A DNA stretch of 29,297 nt from UBA2632 sp964452155 (GCA_964452155.1 CAYVLC010000011.1:1-29297); one strand, 5' to 3'; shown: positions 16,360-26,144, counted from the first letter of the stretch. Numbers and translations: made by a program. Notes: generated by a model not told the origin, from the sequence alone.

Positions 16360-16394
16360 CATTCTATTTTCTATAAGGTATAAATTGACTGACA

Positions 16395-19300
16395 ATGAGT
16401 AAGAAATTTCCTGAATATAACGAATTTGATTTATCTGCGATAAACAAAGAGATGCTTCAACAATGGGATACACTTGATGTGTTCCAAAAAAGCTTGTCAA
16501 CCCGAAAGGGCCAACCCGAATATGTTTTTTATGAGGGGCCGCCATCGGCAAATGGTATGCCAGGTATTCACCACGTGATAGCTCGTTCTATTAAAGATAT
16601 ATTTTGCAGGTATAAAACTATGAAGGGCTTTTTGGTAAACCGAAAGGCTGGTTGGGATACTCATGGGCTACCAGTGGAACTAAGCGTTGAGAAGTCGCTT
16701 GGTATTACCAAAGAAGATATTGGAACTAAAATTTCTGTTGACGAGTACAACAAAGCCTGCCGTGTTGAGGTGATGAAATATACCAAAGAGTGGGAAGATT
16801 TGACACGCGTGATGGGCTATTGGGTTGATATGTCTGACCCTTATGTTACTTATGACAATCGTTATATCGAGTCGCTTTGGTATCTCCTCAAAGAATTGTA
16901 TAAAAAAGACTTGTTATACAAAGGATATAGCATTCAGCCATATTCTCCAGCAGCTGGTACTGGCCTTAGCACACACGAGCTGAACCAACCGGGTTGCTAC
17001 AAAGATGTTACAGACACTACCTGTACTGCACAATTCAAAATAAAGAATCCTTTTGAAGAGCTTACTCAATTTGGCGAGTCATTTTTATTGGCTTGGACCA
17101 CTACCCCTTGGACACTCCCTTCCAATATGTTGTTGGCCGTTGGTCCAAACATAGAGTATGTGGCTGTTCAAACATACAATCAATATACAAGCAAACCAAT
17201 GACAGCTTTGCTTGCAAAGAGCTTGCTACATACTTATTTTCCTGAGAAGAACGCCATGCTACCGCTCCAAGATTATAAAGAGGGTGATAAAAAAGTGCCT
17301 TATAGGGTGTTGGATAAAGTGTGGAAAGGGAGCGATCTTGCAGGATTGCAATACGAACAATTGATTCCATGGGTAAAAACATCTGACAATGCATTTAAAG
17401 TAATTACTGCCGATTTTGTAACCATTGAAGATGGTACTGGTATTGTGCACATTGCACCTACATTTGGGGCAGATGATGCTCGCGTAGGAAAAGAGCACGA
17501 TGTGCCCGGGCTTACACTTTTAGATAAAGATGGCAACATGCGTCCAATGGTAGATTTGAGTGGCAAGTATTTCATACTGGATGACTTAGACCCTGCTTTT
17601 GTTGCCAATAATATCCATACAGAACTCTACAGCGAATATGCCGGAAGGTTTGTGAAGAATTCTTATGACGAAAGCCTTACAGAAAATGATGCAACACTTG
17701 ATGTGGATTTGTCTGTAATGCTAAAATTGCAGAATAGGGCTTTTAGAATAGAGAGGCAAATTCACAACTATCCACACTGCTGGCGTACAGATAAGCCCGT
17801 GCTTTATTATCCAATGGATAGTTGGTTCATTAGAACAACAGCTTGCAAAGAGCGCATGATGGAATTGAACGAAACTATTAACTGGAAACCACAATCTACT
17901 GGAACAGGACGTTTTGGTAAATGGTTGGAAAACCTACAAGATTGGAACCTGAGCCGCAGCAGATATTGGGGAACTCCACTGCCTATTTGGCGTACCGAAG
18001 ACGGTAAAGAAGAGAAGTGTATTGGTTCGGTAGAGGAGCTTTGCAATGAAATGAAACAAGCACTTGATGCGGGAGTAATGACCCAATTGCCATGGCCAAA
18101 CTTGAACCTTGATGATTGCAAAAAACTTAATTACAATCAATTAGACTTGCATCGTCCTTATGCCGATGATATAATACTTGTATCGGAAAGTGGTAAACCC
18201 ATGAAACGCGAACTAGACCTTATAGATGTTTGGTTCGATTCGGGTGCTATGCCCTTTGCTCAGTTTTTCTATCCTCACATTTCTGATGAAGATTTCAATA
18301 AAGTATATCCTGCAGATTTTATAGCAGAGGGTGTTGACCAAACACGTGGATGGTTCTTCACACTGCACGCTATCTCTACAATGATAAAAGACAGTGTTGC
18401 ATTCAAGAATGTAATTTCTAACGGATTGGTATTAGATAAAAATGGCAACAAGATGTCTAAACGTTTAGGCAATGCTGTTGATCCATTTATAACTATAGAA
18501 AAGCACGGCTCCGATCCATTGAGATGGTACATGATAACAAATGCAGCACCTTGGGACAACCTCAAGTTTGATATTGAAGGTGTTGAAGAAGCTCGTCGCA
18601 AGTTTTTTGGAACACTCTACAATACTTATTCGTTCTTTACGCTGTATGCCAATGTAGATAACTATAGCGGCAAAGAAACTGAGATTGCCCTAGAGAAGCG
18701 ACCCGAGATAGACCGTTGGATTATATCGCTCCTAAACTCGTTGATTAAAGAAGTCGATGATGCTTATACAAATTATGAACCTACAAAGGCCGGACGTGCC
18801 ATTGCTAGTTTCGTAAACGACAATTTGAGTAATTGGTACGTACGCCTAAACAGGAAACGTTTTTGGGGTGGTGGCATGACAGACGATAAGCTGTCGGCTT
18901 ATCAAACACTTTATAAATGTTTGCTCACTGTGTCTAAACTCATGGCACCTGTTGCTCCTTTCTATGCAGATAAACTCTATTTAGATTTAATTTCAGTAAC
19001 TGGTATAGAGAATTTTGAATCGGTACATTTGGCTCACTTCCCGGTAGCAAATCAAGCCGTAATAGACAAAACTCTTGAGCAACAAATGTACTTAGCACAA
19101 ACGGCTTCGTCTATTGTATTGGCGTTGCGCCGAAAGGTAAATATTAAAGTGCGCCAACCATTATCGCAAATAATGATTCCTTTTGTAGATGAGCAGCAAA
19201 AAGAAAATATTGAAGCTATTTCGTCGCTTATTTTAAATGAAGTGAACGTTAAGGAGCTCCACTTTGTTGATTCAACAAACGCCATGTTGGTGAAGCGTAT

Positions 19301-19808
19301 AAAACCCGATTTTAAAAAACTTGGCCCACGATACGGAAAGATAATGAAGCAATTGGCCATTGCCGTGCAGGCAATGTCTCAGGCCGATATTACTAAACTT
19401 GAAAAAGAAGGAGGCTTCAACTTAGTTGTCAACGGAGAAGATGTTGTCATCGGATTGGAAGATACCGAAATTATCTCAGAAGATATTCCTGGCTGGTTAG
19501 TTGCAAATCAAGACAAGCTTACAGTTGCTTTGGACATAAATATAACTGAAGATTTGCATAAAGAAGGTATTGCTCGAGAATTTGTAAATAGAATACAGAA
19601 CTTGCGAAAATCGCAAGAGTTTGAAATAACTGATAGAATAGCTATTGCTATTTCATCAAACGAAAAATTAGATTCGGCAATTAATGATTTCTCAGACTAT
19701 ATCAAAGTACAAGTATTAGCTGAAACAATAAATATTACCAAAGAGAGCCACAGCTCAGAGATTGAGGTGAATGATGAGGTAATAACCATTGATGTATCGA
19801 AGATTTAA
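16395..19808 (+). CDS. ileS: Isoleucyl-tRNA synthetase
   Basis: This 1137-residue class I synthetase charges tRNA-Ile in the cytosol. The HIGH-type motif is GIHHV (57-61) in PPSANGMPGIHHVIARSIKD, followed by GWDTHGLPVE. The CP1 editing domain follows, with the WTTTPWTLPSN segment, and KMSKR is at 686-690. The C-terminal anticodon-binding region includes SNWYVRLNRKRFWG. The enzyme is long and lacks the Cys-rich C-terminal zinc motif typical of the E. coli type. Together with the overall motif style, that suggests the type 2 (eukaryote-like) IleRS group, some members of which resist mupirocin; that part is inference. The downstream dksA-lspA-DUF4296 genes follow in the same direction but have their own -7 box. 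Confidence 0.96.
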   Translation: MSKKFPEYNEFDLSAINKEMLQQWDTLDVFQKSLSTRKGQPEYVFYEGPPSANGMPGIHHVIARSIKDIFCRYKTMKGFLVNRKAGWDTHGLPVELSVEKSLGITKEDIGTKISVDEYNKACRVEVMKYTKEWEDLTRVMGYWVDMSDPYVTYDNRYIESLWYLLKELYKKDLLYKGYSIQPYSPAAGTGLSTHELNQPGCYKDVTDTTCTAQFKIKNPFEELTQFGESFLLAWTTTPWTLPSNMLLAVGPNIEYVAVQTYNQYTSKPMTALLAKSLLHTYFPEKNAMLPLQDYKEGDKKVPYRVLDKVWKGSDLAGLQYEQLIPWVKTSDNAFKVITADFVTIEDGTGIVHIAPTFGADDARVGKEHDVPGLTLLDKDGNMRPMVDLSGKYFILDDLDPAFVANNIHTELYSEYAGRFVKNSYDESLTENDATLDVDLSVMLKLQNRAFRIERQIHNYPHCWRTDKPVLYYPMDSWFIRTTACKERMMELNETINWKPQSTGTGRFGKWLENLQDWNLSRSRYWGTPLPIWRTEDGKEEKCIGSVEELCNEMKQALDAGVMTQLPWPNLNLDDCKKLNYNQLDLHRPYADDIILVSESGKPMKRELDLIDVWFDSGAMPFAQFFYPHISDEDFNKVYPADFIAEGVDQTRGWFFTLHAISTMIKDSVAFKNVISNGLVLDKNGNKMSKRLGNAVDPFITIEKHGSDPLRWYMITNAAPWDNLKFDIEGVEEARRKFFGTLYNTYSFFTLYANVDNYSGKETEIALEKRPEIDRWIISLLNSLIKEVDDAYTNYEPTKAGRAIASFVNDNLSNWYVRLNRKRFWGGGMTDDKLSAYQTLYKCLLTVSKLMAPVAPFYADKLYLDLISVTGIENFESVHLAHFPVANQAVIDKTLEQQMYLAQTASSIVLALRRKVNIKVRQPLSQIMIPFVDEQQKENIEAISSLILNEVNVKELHFVDSTNAMLVKRIKPDFKKLGPRYGKIMKQLAIAVQAMSQADITKLEKEGGFNLVVNGEDVVIGLEDTEIISEDIPGWLVANQDKLTVALDINITEDLHKEGIAREFVNRIQNLRKSQEFEITDRIAIAISSNEKLDSAINDFSDYIKVQVLAETINITKESHSSEIEVNDEVITIDVSKI

Positions 19809-19841
19809 TGTTAAAGGTGCTAATTATAACATGCTTATTGC

Positions 19842-19849
19842 TAAATTTG
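19842..19849 (+). promoter_or_regulatory. Putative -7 box for the dksA-lspA operon
   Basis: TAAATTTG matches TAnnTTTG, 82 nt before the dksA ATG and 33 nt after the ileS stop. It would allow dksA-lspA-DUF4296 to be transcribed separately from ileS; no -33 partner is clear. Confidence 0.45.
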
Positions 19850-19930
19850 CACTAAATATAAAAGCTATTAAAATAATAAAACAAATAATGTGGCAACACA
19901 ATATCAACTACACTATTAAAGGGTAAGATT

Positions 19931-20314
19931 ATGAACAAAAAGACAAGATATTCAGACGATGAGCTCGAAGAGTTTAAAGCCATAATCATGGAGAAGCTTG
20001 AGGCCGCAAAAAGCGAATTTGAGAATCTGCGTGCAGCAGTTACCAATGCCGACGGAAACGACACAGGTGATACATCTCCAACATTCAAAAATATGGAGGA
20101 GGGAGCATCCACTCTTAGTAAAGAAGATGCAGGACGTTTGGCTCAACGCCAAATGAAGTTTATACAAAACCTCCAGGCTGCCCTTATTCGTATCGAAAAT
20201 AAAACTTATGGTGTGTGCCGTGAGACAGGTAAACTAATTCCTAAAGAACGCTTACGTGCTGTGCCACATGCTACATTGAGTATAGAAGCAAAGGAAGGAC
20301 AAGCAAGAAGATAG
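19931..20314 (+). CDS. TraR/DksA-family regulator lacking most zinc cysteines
   Basis: This 127-residue protein has an N-terminal coiled coil (about 8-90) with an acidic loop near 43-47 (NDTGD), and a C-terminal globular part typical of DksA. DksA-like proteins insert into the RNA polymerase secondary channel and modulate transcription with ppGpp. Only one of the four zinc-site cysteines remains, Cys96 in YGVCRETG. The partner Cys is Thr99, and the second pair has become Ser117 and Ala120 (ATLSIEA where others have ATLCxxC). The fold signature KLIPKERLRAVPHATL is intact, so a metal-free DksA is more likely than a pseudogene. It lies 21 nt before lspA, a common Bacteroidota arrangement. Confidence 0.88.
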   Translation: MNKKTRYSDDELEEFKAIIMEKLEAAKSEFENLRAAVTNADGNDTGDTSPTFKNMEEGASTLSKEDAGRLAQRQMKFIQNLQAALIRIENKTYGVCRETGKLIPKERLRAVPHATLSIEAKEGQARR

Positions 20315-20335
20315 TTATTACTAGAATTTAAATTT

Positions 20336-20992
20336 ATGAGAGAAAAAATCCCTAAGGGACTTGTTGCTGTTTTAGTAATAATTTTTATTTTGTTGTTGGA
20401 TCAAATCTCGAAGATATGGGTCAAAACAAACATGGCTTTATTCGATTCGATAGAGGTTACAAAATGGTTTAAAATATACTTTGTAGAAAACAATGGAATG
20501 GCATTTGGGATTGAAGCTATTGGGAAATTATTCCTTTCAATATTCAGAATTATTGCTGTAGTTTTTATTGGTGTTTATTTGGCAAAAATTATTAAAAAAA
20601 GCTACAAGATTGGTTTCATTATTTGCATTTCAATGGTTTTAGCCGGAGCATTCGGAAATATTATTGATAGTGTGTTTTATGGTGAGGTTTTTAGCGCAAG
20701 CTATCCTGGTCATGTAGCTACCGTTGTGCCTATAGGAGAGGGGTATTCGTCGTGGCTTCATGGAAAAGTAGTAGATATGCTCTACTTTCCACTCATCGAA
20801 ACCACTCTTCCCAATTGGATACCTTTTTGGGGAGGGGCAGAAATACTTTTTTTTAGATTTATTTTTAATTTAGCAGATGCTTCTATTTCTGTAGGGGTAA
20901 TATTATTATTGTTGTTTTATCGTAAGACATTGTCGCATTCACTTCAGACAGAGAGAGATAGACAAAAAGAAATTATTAAAATGAATGAATAA
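20336..20992 (+). CDS. lspA: Lipoprotein signal peptidase (signal peptidase II)
   Basis: This 218-residue inner-membrane aspartyl protease removes signal peptides from lipid-modified prolipoproteins. About four transmembrane helices are visible: 9-23, 63-85, 92-108 and 170-196. Conserved elements are LDQISK (21-26), NNGMAFG (52-58), the catalytic Asp111 in GNIID and the catalytic Asp181 in FNLADASI. The two catalytic residues are 70 apart, against some 20-30 in well-studied LspA proteins, because of a long extracytoplasmic insert (about 113-170). The tail after the last helix is charged and cytosolic. It overlaps the next gene by 8 nt; that gene encodes a lipoprotein. Confidence 0.94.
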   Translation: MREKIPKGLVAVLVIIFILLLDQISKIWVKTNMALFDSIEVTKWFKIYFVENNGMAFGIEAIGKLFLSIFRIIAVVFIGVYLAKIIKKSYKIGFIICISMVLAGAFGNIIDSVFYGEVFSASYPGHVATVVPIGEGYSSWLHGKVVDMLYFPLIETTLPNWIPFWGGAEILFFRFIFNLADASISVGVILLLLFYRKTLSHSLQTERDRQKEIIKMNE

Positions 20993-21815
20993 TCGATTTA
21001 AATACCTGCTTTTTCTGATTTTTACGATGATGTTTTTTTCTTGCCAAAACCGTCCTAAAGAGGTCTTACCAAGGAAAAAAATGGAGAATGTAATGTACGA
21101 TATGTACATTGCTGAAGCAATAATTGAAAATGACTATCAGAAGTTTGATCTTCCTGAAAAAAAAGAGGCCCTAATTGACCAAGTACTCAAAAAACACAAA
21201 ATATCTGAAGCACGTTGGGATACTTCTTTGTCTTGGTATTCAGATAATATTGATCAGTATATTCAGATAAACGACTCTGTAAAATCACGTTTACTACGCA
21301 ATCAAAATATAGCGCAACAGTTAAAAAATCAGCAAGATGCAGATAATAATAAGTTTGAAGTAAAACCAGCCGATTATATTCCTCCAAATTTTTATCTTGC
21401 TGGTTTAGGGTGCGACAGGGGTTTTAAATTTAGTCTCGATTCGGTTCAACTAGCAGAAAGATTTGCAGATGAAGATACCATTTTTTTCAAATTTAATGTC
21501 TTAGGCGTTTTTCCACACGATTTCTATTCATTAAAAAGCATGCTCCTGATTCAGTATGCCGATACTACCATATTTCAATCGTCAAAATTGGAGGAGAACA
21601 AATTGTACAGTTTTCCACTCGCAAAACATATAGAGCAAGACACTATAGTCTCATTAAGTGGCTTTGTAAACTTAAGCGGAAAGTTTCCGCCCGTTCCTAT
21701 TCAGCTATATAAGATATCTTTGGCAGGTATCGAAAAAAATGATTCTACAACACAAGATGTAGAAGGATTAAGCAACGAGAAGTTGTTGCAAGAGCCAAAA
21801 ATAAGAACACGATAA
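20985..21815 (+). CDS. DUF4296 lipoprotein
   Basis: This 276-residue predicted lipoprotein has a hydrophobic signal (MNNRFKYLLFLIFTMMFF) and a lipobox ending at Cys20 (FFSC). Residues about 28-115 match the DUF4296 pattern seen in Bacteroidota lipoproteins (MYDMYIAEAIIENDYQ, then WYSDNIDQY), rich in helix. The remainder (120-276) is a beta-rich region I do not recognise. The start overlaps the end of lspA by 8 nt, so translation is probably coupled, and LspA is expected to process this protein. Function unknown; envelope location is inferred from the lipobox. Confidence 0.85.
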   Translation: MNNRFKYLLFLIFTMMFFSCQNRPKEVLPRKKMENVMYDMYIAEAIIENDYQKFDLPEKKEALIDQVLKKHKISEARWDTSLSWYSDNIDQYIQINDSVKSRLLRNQNIAQQLKNQQDADNNKFEVKPADYIPPNFYLAGLGCDRGFKFSLDSVQLAERFADEDTIFFKFNVLGVFPHDFYSLKSMLLIQYADTTIFQSSKLEENKLYSFPLAKHIEQDTIVSLSGFVNLSGKFPPVPIQLYKISLAGIEKNDSTTQDVEGLSNEKLLQEPKIRTR

Positions 21816-21892
21816 GTTGAGTTTGCTTTTACTTATAAATTACACCAGAAAAGATTAACTATTATATAAATCTATAATTAACGAAAACGGTG

Positions 21893-24613
21893 ATGAATAA
21901 AAAAAGAGTTTATAATTTTGGAAATGGAATTGCTGAAGGTAGAGCAGATATGAAGAGTTTGCTTGGAGGAAAAGGTGCCAATCTTGCAGAGATGAATTTA
22001 ATTGGTGTGCCAGTACCTCCAGGGTTTACAATCACCACTGAAGTGAGCGCCGAATACAATAAGCTTGGCAAAGAAGCTGTTATCGATCTCTTGAAGGATG
22101 AGGTTGAAAAAGCTGTAGCTTTTGTTGAAAACCTTACATCAACTAAATTTGGAGATAAAGAAAACCCTTGTTTAGTATCTGTTCGCTCGGGAGCACGTGT
22201 TTCAATGCCAGGAATGATGGATACCGTATTGAACCTTGGTTTGAATGATGATGCAGTAGAAGGTATAGCAAAAAAATCTGGTAATCCAAGATTTGCATGG
22301 GACTCATATCGTAGGTTTATTCAAATGTACGGAGGTGTAGTACTTGGTATGAAACCCGAGAACAAAGACGATAGAGATCCTTTTGAAGAGATAATGGAGA
22401 AAGCAAAAGAGGATAAAGATGTTGAATTGGATACAGATCTAACTGTAGAAGACTTAAAGATATTGGTAAAAGACTTTAAGCAAGCAGTAAAAGAGCGTAC
22501 TGGTCACGATTTTCCTGAATCTCCTTGGGAGCAATTATGGGGTGCTGTGTGTGCTGTTTTTGATAGCTGGATGAATGACAGAGCTATTCTGTACCGTAAA
22601 ATGAACAACTTTCCTGACGAATGGGGTACAGCGGTGAATGTGCAAGCCATGGTTTATGGCAATATGGGCAATACATCGGCTACAGGCGTAGCTTTTACCC
22701 GCGATGCTGCAACAGGAGAGGACATATTCAACGGGGAGTATTTAATAAATGCTCAAGGTGAAGATGTGGTAGCAGGTGTTCGTACTCCACAAGAAATTAC
22801 TTTAGAGGGGTCAAGAAGATGGGCAAAATTGCAAGGTATAGACGAACCAACAAGAGCTGCCAAATACCCTTCATTAGAAGAAGTGCTACCAGATTGTGCT
22901 GCAGAATTGATTGAAACCCAACAAAAACTAGAAAACTATTTTAAAGATATGCAGGATTTGGAGTTTACTATTCAAGATGGTAAATTGTGGATTTTGCAAA
23001 CACGAAATGGTAAGCGTACTGGTGCAGCAATGATAAAGATTGCCATGGACATGTACCACCAAGGGTATATCACTGAGAAGGATGTAATAATTCGTTGTGA
23101 AGCCGAAAAGCTTGACGAACTTTTGCATCCTGTATTCGACAAAAATGCTCTAGCCACTGCCGAGCGTCTTACTAATGGTCTTCCTGCTTCGCCAGGTGCT
23201 GCGGCAGGTCAAATTGTTTTTCATGCCGACGAAGCTGAACAGTGGGCCAACGATGGAAAGCAAGTTATACTTTGTAGGGTTGAAACCTCGCCCGAGGATT
23301 TACGTGGAATGAATGTAGCAAAGGGTATTCTCACAACGCGTGGAGGAATGACATCTCATGCTGCTGTTGTGGCTAGAGGAATGGGCAAATGCTGTGTGTC
23401 TGCTGCAAATAACACTACTATTGATTATAAAGCTCGTACCATGAAGATAAATGGTGTTGTGCTTAATGAAGGCGATTGGATTTCACTGAATGGAACAACA
23501 GGAAACATCTACAATGGTAAAATTGAAACTGAAGCTGCAGAGATAGGCGAAGACTTCAACGAGTTGATGCGAATTGCTGATAAGTATATGAAATTAGGTG
23601 TTCGCACCAATGCCGACACACCTCATGATGCAGAAATAGCACGTAATTTTGGAGCTACTGGAATTGGGCTTTGCCGTACAGAGCACATGTTCTTTGAGGA
23701 CGATAAAATTTTGTCTATGCGAGAAATGATTCTTGCAAAAGACGAAGATGGTCGTCGTAAAGCCTTAGCAAAATTGCTGCCATTGCAAAAGAAAGATTTT
23801 AAAGGTATTTTCACGGCCATGAAAGACTTGCCTGTAACTGTGCGTTTGCTGGATCCTCCATTGCACGAATTTGTTCCACACGACGAAAAGGGACAAGAAG
23901 AGATGGCCAAAGTTATGGGGGTTTCTTTCGAAGAAATTAAGGAGAGAATCAATGGCCTAATAGAATCGAATCCGATGTTGGGATTGCGTGGTTGTCGTTT
24001 GGGAAATTTATATCCCGAAATAACTGAAATGCAAACCCGTGCTATTATAGAAGCTGTTGTAGAATTGAAACAAGAAGGGATTAATGCAATTCCTGAAATA
24101 ATGGTTCCGCTTACAGGAATATTATATGAGTTTCTTGCACAAAAAACAATCATTGACGATACTGCCACTAAAGTGTTTGAAGAAAAGGGCGAAACTGTTG
24201 ATTACAAGGTTGGAACAATGATAGAAATACCTCGTGCTGCTCTCACTGCATATAAAATTGCAACTGCAGCTGATTTCTTTTCATTTGGCACAAATGATTT
24301 AACTCAATTGACCTTTGGTTATAGCCGTGATGATGTTGCTAAATTCCTACCTATGTATATCAACAAGGGTTTTCTCAAGCACGATCCTTTTGCAGTGATT
24401 GATCAAAACGGAGTAGGCCAATTAGTGAAAATGGCTACAGAAAGGGGGCGTTCTGTAAAGCCCGACCTAAAATGTGGTATTTGCGGAGAACATGGTGGTG
24501 AACCTTCTTCTGTGAAGTTTTGCCACAGTGTAGGGCTCAATTATGTTTCTTGCTCTCCATTTAGGGTGCCAATTGCACGATTAGCCGCAGCACAAGCTGC
24601 CTTAGAAGAATAG
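21893..24613 (+). CDS. ppdK: Pyruvate, phosphate dikinase
   Basis: This 906-residue cytosolic enzyme reversibly converts pyruvate, ATP and phosphate to PEP, AMP and pyrophosphate, and can serve glycolysis or gluconeogenesis. The N-terminal ATP-grasp part has LLGGKGANLAEM and RSGARVSMPGMMDTVLNLGL. The swivelling domain has the phosphohistidine His489 in GGMTSHAAVVARG. The C-terminal PEP/pyruvate barrel has GLCRTEHMFF, EIMVPL, SFGTNDLTQ and Cys864 in CGICGEHGG. I use the ATG at 21893; a GTG immediately upstream would add one residue. It sits 77 nt after the lipoprotein gene and ends at a strong terminator. No match to the -7 consensus was found directly upstream. Confidence 0.97.
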   Translation: MNKKRVYNFGNGIAEGRADMKSLLGGKGANLAEMNLIGVPVPPGFTITTEVSAEYNKLGKEAVIDLLKDEVEKAVAFVENLTSTKFGDKENPCLVSVRSGARVSMPGMMDTVLNLGLNDDAVEGIAKKSGNPRFAWDSYRRFIQMYGGVVLGMKPENKDDRDPFEEIMEKAKEDKDVELDTDLTVEDLKILVKDFKQAVKERTGHDFPESPWEQLWGAVCAVFDSWMNDRAILYRKMNNFPDEWGTAVNVQAMVYGNMGNTSATGVAFTRDAATGEDIFNGEYLINAQGEDVVAGVRTPQEITLEGSRRWAKLQGIDEPTRAAKYPSLEEVLPDCAAELIETQQKLENYFKDMQDLEFTIQDGKLWILQTRNGKRTGAAMIKIAMDMYHQGYITEKDVIIRCEAEKLDELLHPVFDKNALATAERLTNGLPASPGAAAGQIVFHADEAEQWANDGKQVILCRVETSPEDLRGMNVAKGILTTRGGMTSHAAVVARGMGKCCVSAANNTTIDYKARTMKINGVVLNEGDWISLNGTTGNIYNGKIETEAAEIGEDFNELMRIADKYMKLGVRTNADTPHDAEIARNFGATGIGLCRTEHMFFEDDKILSMREMILAKDEDGRRKALAKLLPLQKKDFKGIFTAMKDLPVTVRLLDPPLHEFVPHDEKGQEEMAKVMGVSFEEIKERINGLIESNPMLGLRGCRLGNLYPEITEMQTRAIIEAVVELKQEGINAIPEIMVPLTGILYEFLAQKTIIDDTATKVFEEKGETVDYKVGTMIEIPRAALTAYKIATAADFFSFGTNDLTQLTFGYSRDDVAKFLPMYINKGFLKHDPFAVIDQNGVGQLVKMATERGRSVKPDLKCGICGEHGGEPSSVKFCHSVGLNYVSCSPFRVPIARLAAAQAALEE

Positions 24614-24652
24614 GACGAGATATATAATATAACTAAAGTTGAAATATAAAAC

Positions 24653-24688
24653 AAAAAAGTGGAACCTCTATGTTTCCACTTTTTTTTG
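24653..24688. terminator. Bidirectional terminator between ppdK and lysC
   Basis: A perfect stem (AAAAAAGTGGAA at 24653-24664 with TTCCACTTTTTT from 24674) has a 9-nt loop, T runs on one side and A runs on the other. It ends both the ppdK transcript and the convergent kdsA-maf-lysC operon. Confidence 0.92.
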
Positions 24689-24726
24689 TTTTAAGCTACT
24701 GTCCTATTCTTTGTTTTATACCATTC

Positions 24727-26109
24727 TTATTGTTTTACAAAAGCATCGTTTAGTGCAATAACAGCATCTTCGTAATGTTCTCTTTTTATTACAAACTGCA
24801 TATTTACTTGATTAAGCGATTGTCCAAAACTCTCTATGTTTATACCTTCTTCATATAGGGCTTTACTTGCTTTGTAAAGAAAGCCAGGAAGAGCAATATT
24901 TGTACCCAAAACGCTTACAATAGCTGCTGGCAGGGTAGTTACCCTATAATAATTGAAGGTCAACTCTTGAATTAGTTTTTCAGACTTTTCGTTTTCCCAA
25001 ATAACAGAGGTGATAGAGTTGGCATTCGTCGATTTTAGGATATAGCTTACTTTATGTTTTTGAAAATAACTCATAATCCCCAAGTCAAAACCTACCTCAC
25101 CAACCATCATAGGGTCATGTACTTCAAGAGCAATTACTTTTCTTGTTCCTGAAACTATCTCTGCTCGAGGGCGGGGTGAGATGTAATCGCGTGAAATGAG
25201 TGTTCCTGGGTGTTCTGGTTCAAAAGTATTTTTGATACGAATGTTTATATTTGCTAGTTCAAGTGGTTTTGCTGCTTGTGGGTGGATGGCCTCCATGCCT
25301 ATATCTGCCAACTGGTCGGCTATGATAAAATTGGTGTAACCAACAGGTATAGAATTCTCTACCCCAACTATTTTAGGATCGGCACTCGATAGGTGATACT
25401 CTTTATGAATAACAGCTTCATCTGCTTTTACTTCCACAGCAATTTTACTAAATGTAACTTCAGAGTATCCTCTATCGAATGCTCGCATAATACCCTCAGT
25501 ACCCTTGGTGTAGCCAGTGGCAACACATAGAACTTTTCCGAAATCTATGTTGCAAAATTCTTTCTGAATGCGCTCATCTATTGTCAAGGGGACATTATCA
25601 TTAAAACCACATAGGTCTATAAATCGTGCATTGATGCCATTGTTGATGAGTATATTCACTGAGTTCCATCCTGAGTGTGCTTCGCCAATGGAGGCTAATA
25701 TCTCTCTTGCTGCAAGTGATATATCTACCATGTTTACATAGCCAGAGGCCATTACTTTATTGAGGCTATAAAGAAGTGTTTTTGCTTGATCTACACGAAA
25801 ACGAATAAAGTCGCTAGCTTCTTTCAAATCGAGACCAATGTCTGCAAAGCCATCGTTTATCAACAATAATCGTTTGCAAAACGAATCGAGCGCGCTACTA
25901 AAATCTTCGCCATTTAGAAATTTATTGTATATACCTGGTTCATCGGTCTTTTTGTGTTCTAACAGCCAGTTTGTAACATTATTGTAGGCAGAAACAACGA
26001 ATATACGATTGTATAATTCGTCGTTAGCTCGGTTTCCTTTGATGATATTTTTGAGAACATCTTGAAACTGTGACATAGATGTTCCACCAATTTTTTCTAC
26101 TGTAAGCAT
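24727..26109 (-). CDS. Aspartate kinase, Ask_Ect-like
   Basis: This 460-residue aspartokinase phosphorylates aspartate at the entry to lysine, threonine, methionine and diaminopimelate synthesis. The N-terminus EKIGGTSMSQF carries the K-x-GGTS nucleotide-binding motif. Other landmarks are RIFVVSAYNNVT, ASIGEAHSGWN, YSEVTFSKIAVE, HKEYHLSSADP and GMEAIHPQAAKPLE. C-terminal ACT-like repeats (about 330-460) suggest allosteric control. From memory the EKIGGTSMS start and the overall pattern resemble the Ask_Ect group first known from ectoine gene clusters, rather than typical LysC; no ectoine genes are present here. It is the last gene of the kdsA-maf-lysC operon, 35 nt after maf. Confidence 0.88.
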   Translation of the reverse strand: MLTVEKIGGTSMSQFQDVLKNIIKGNRANDELYNRIFVVSAYNNVTNWLLEHKKTDEPGIYNKFLNGEDFSSALDSFCKRLLLINDGFADIGLDLKEASDFIRFRVDQAKTLLYSLNKVMASGYVNMVDISLAAREILASIGEAHSGWNSVNILINNGINARFIDLCGFNDNVPLTIDERIQKEFCNIDFGKVLCVATGYTKGTEGIMRAFDRGYSEVTFSKIAVEVKADEAVIHKEYHLSSADPKIVGVENSIPVGYTNFIIADQLADIGMEAIHPQAAKPLELANINIRIKNTFEPEHPGTLISRDYISPRPRAEIVSGTRKVIALEVHDPMMVGEVGFDLGIMSYFQKHKVSYILKSTNANSITSVIWENEKSEKLIQELTFNYYRVTTLPAAIVSVLGTNIALPGFLYKASKALYEEGINIESFGQSLNQVNMQFVIKREHYEDAVIALNDAFVKQ

Positions 26110-26144
26110 AAGTTTTAAAGGTGTTTGTTTTAGTAATAAAAAAA

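Noticed and set aside
23623..24168. 181-codon minus-strand open frame opposite ppdK
   Set aside because: It lies wholly inside the conserved PPDK coding sequence; low-complexity Ser/Ile-rich product, no family resemblance.
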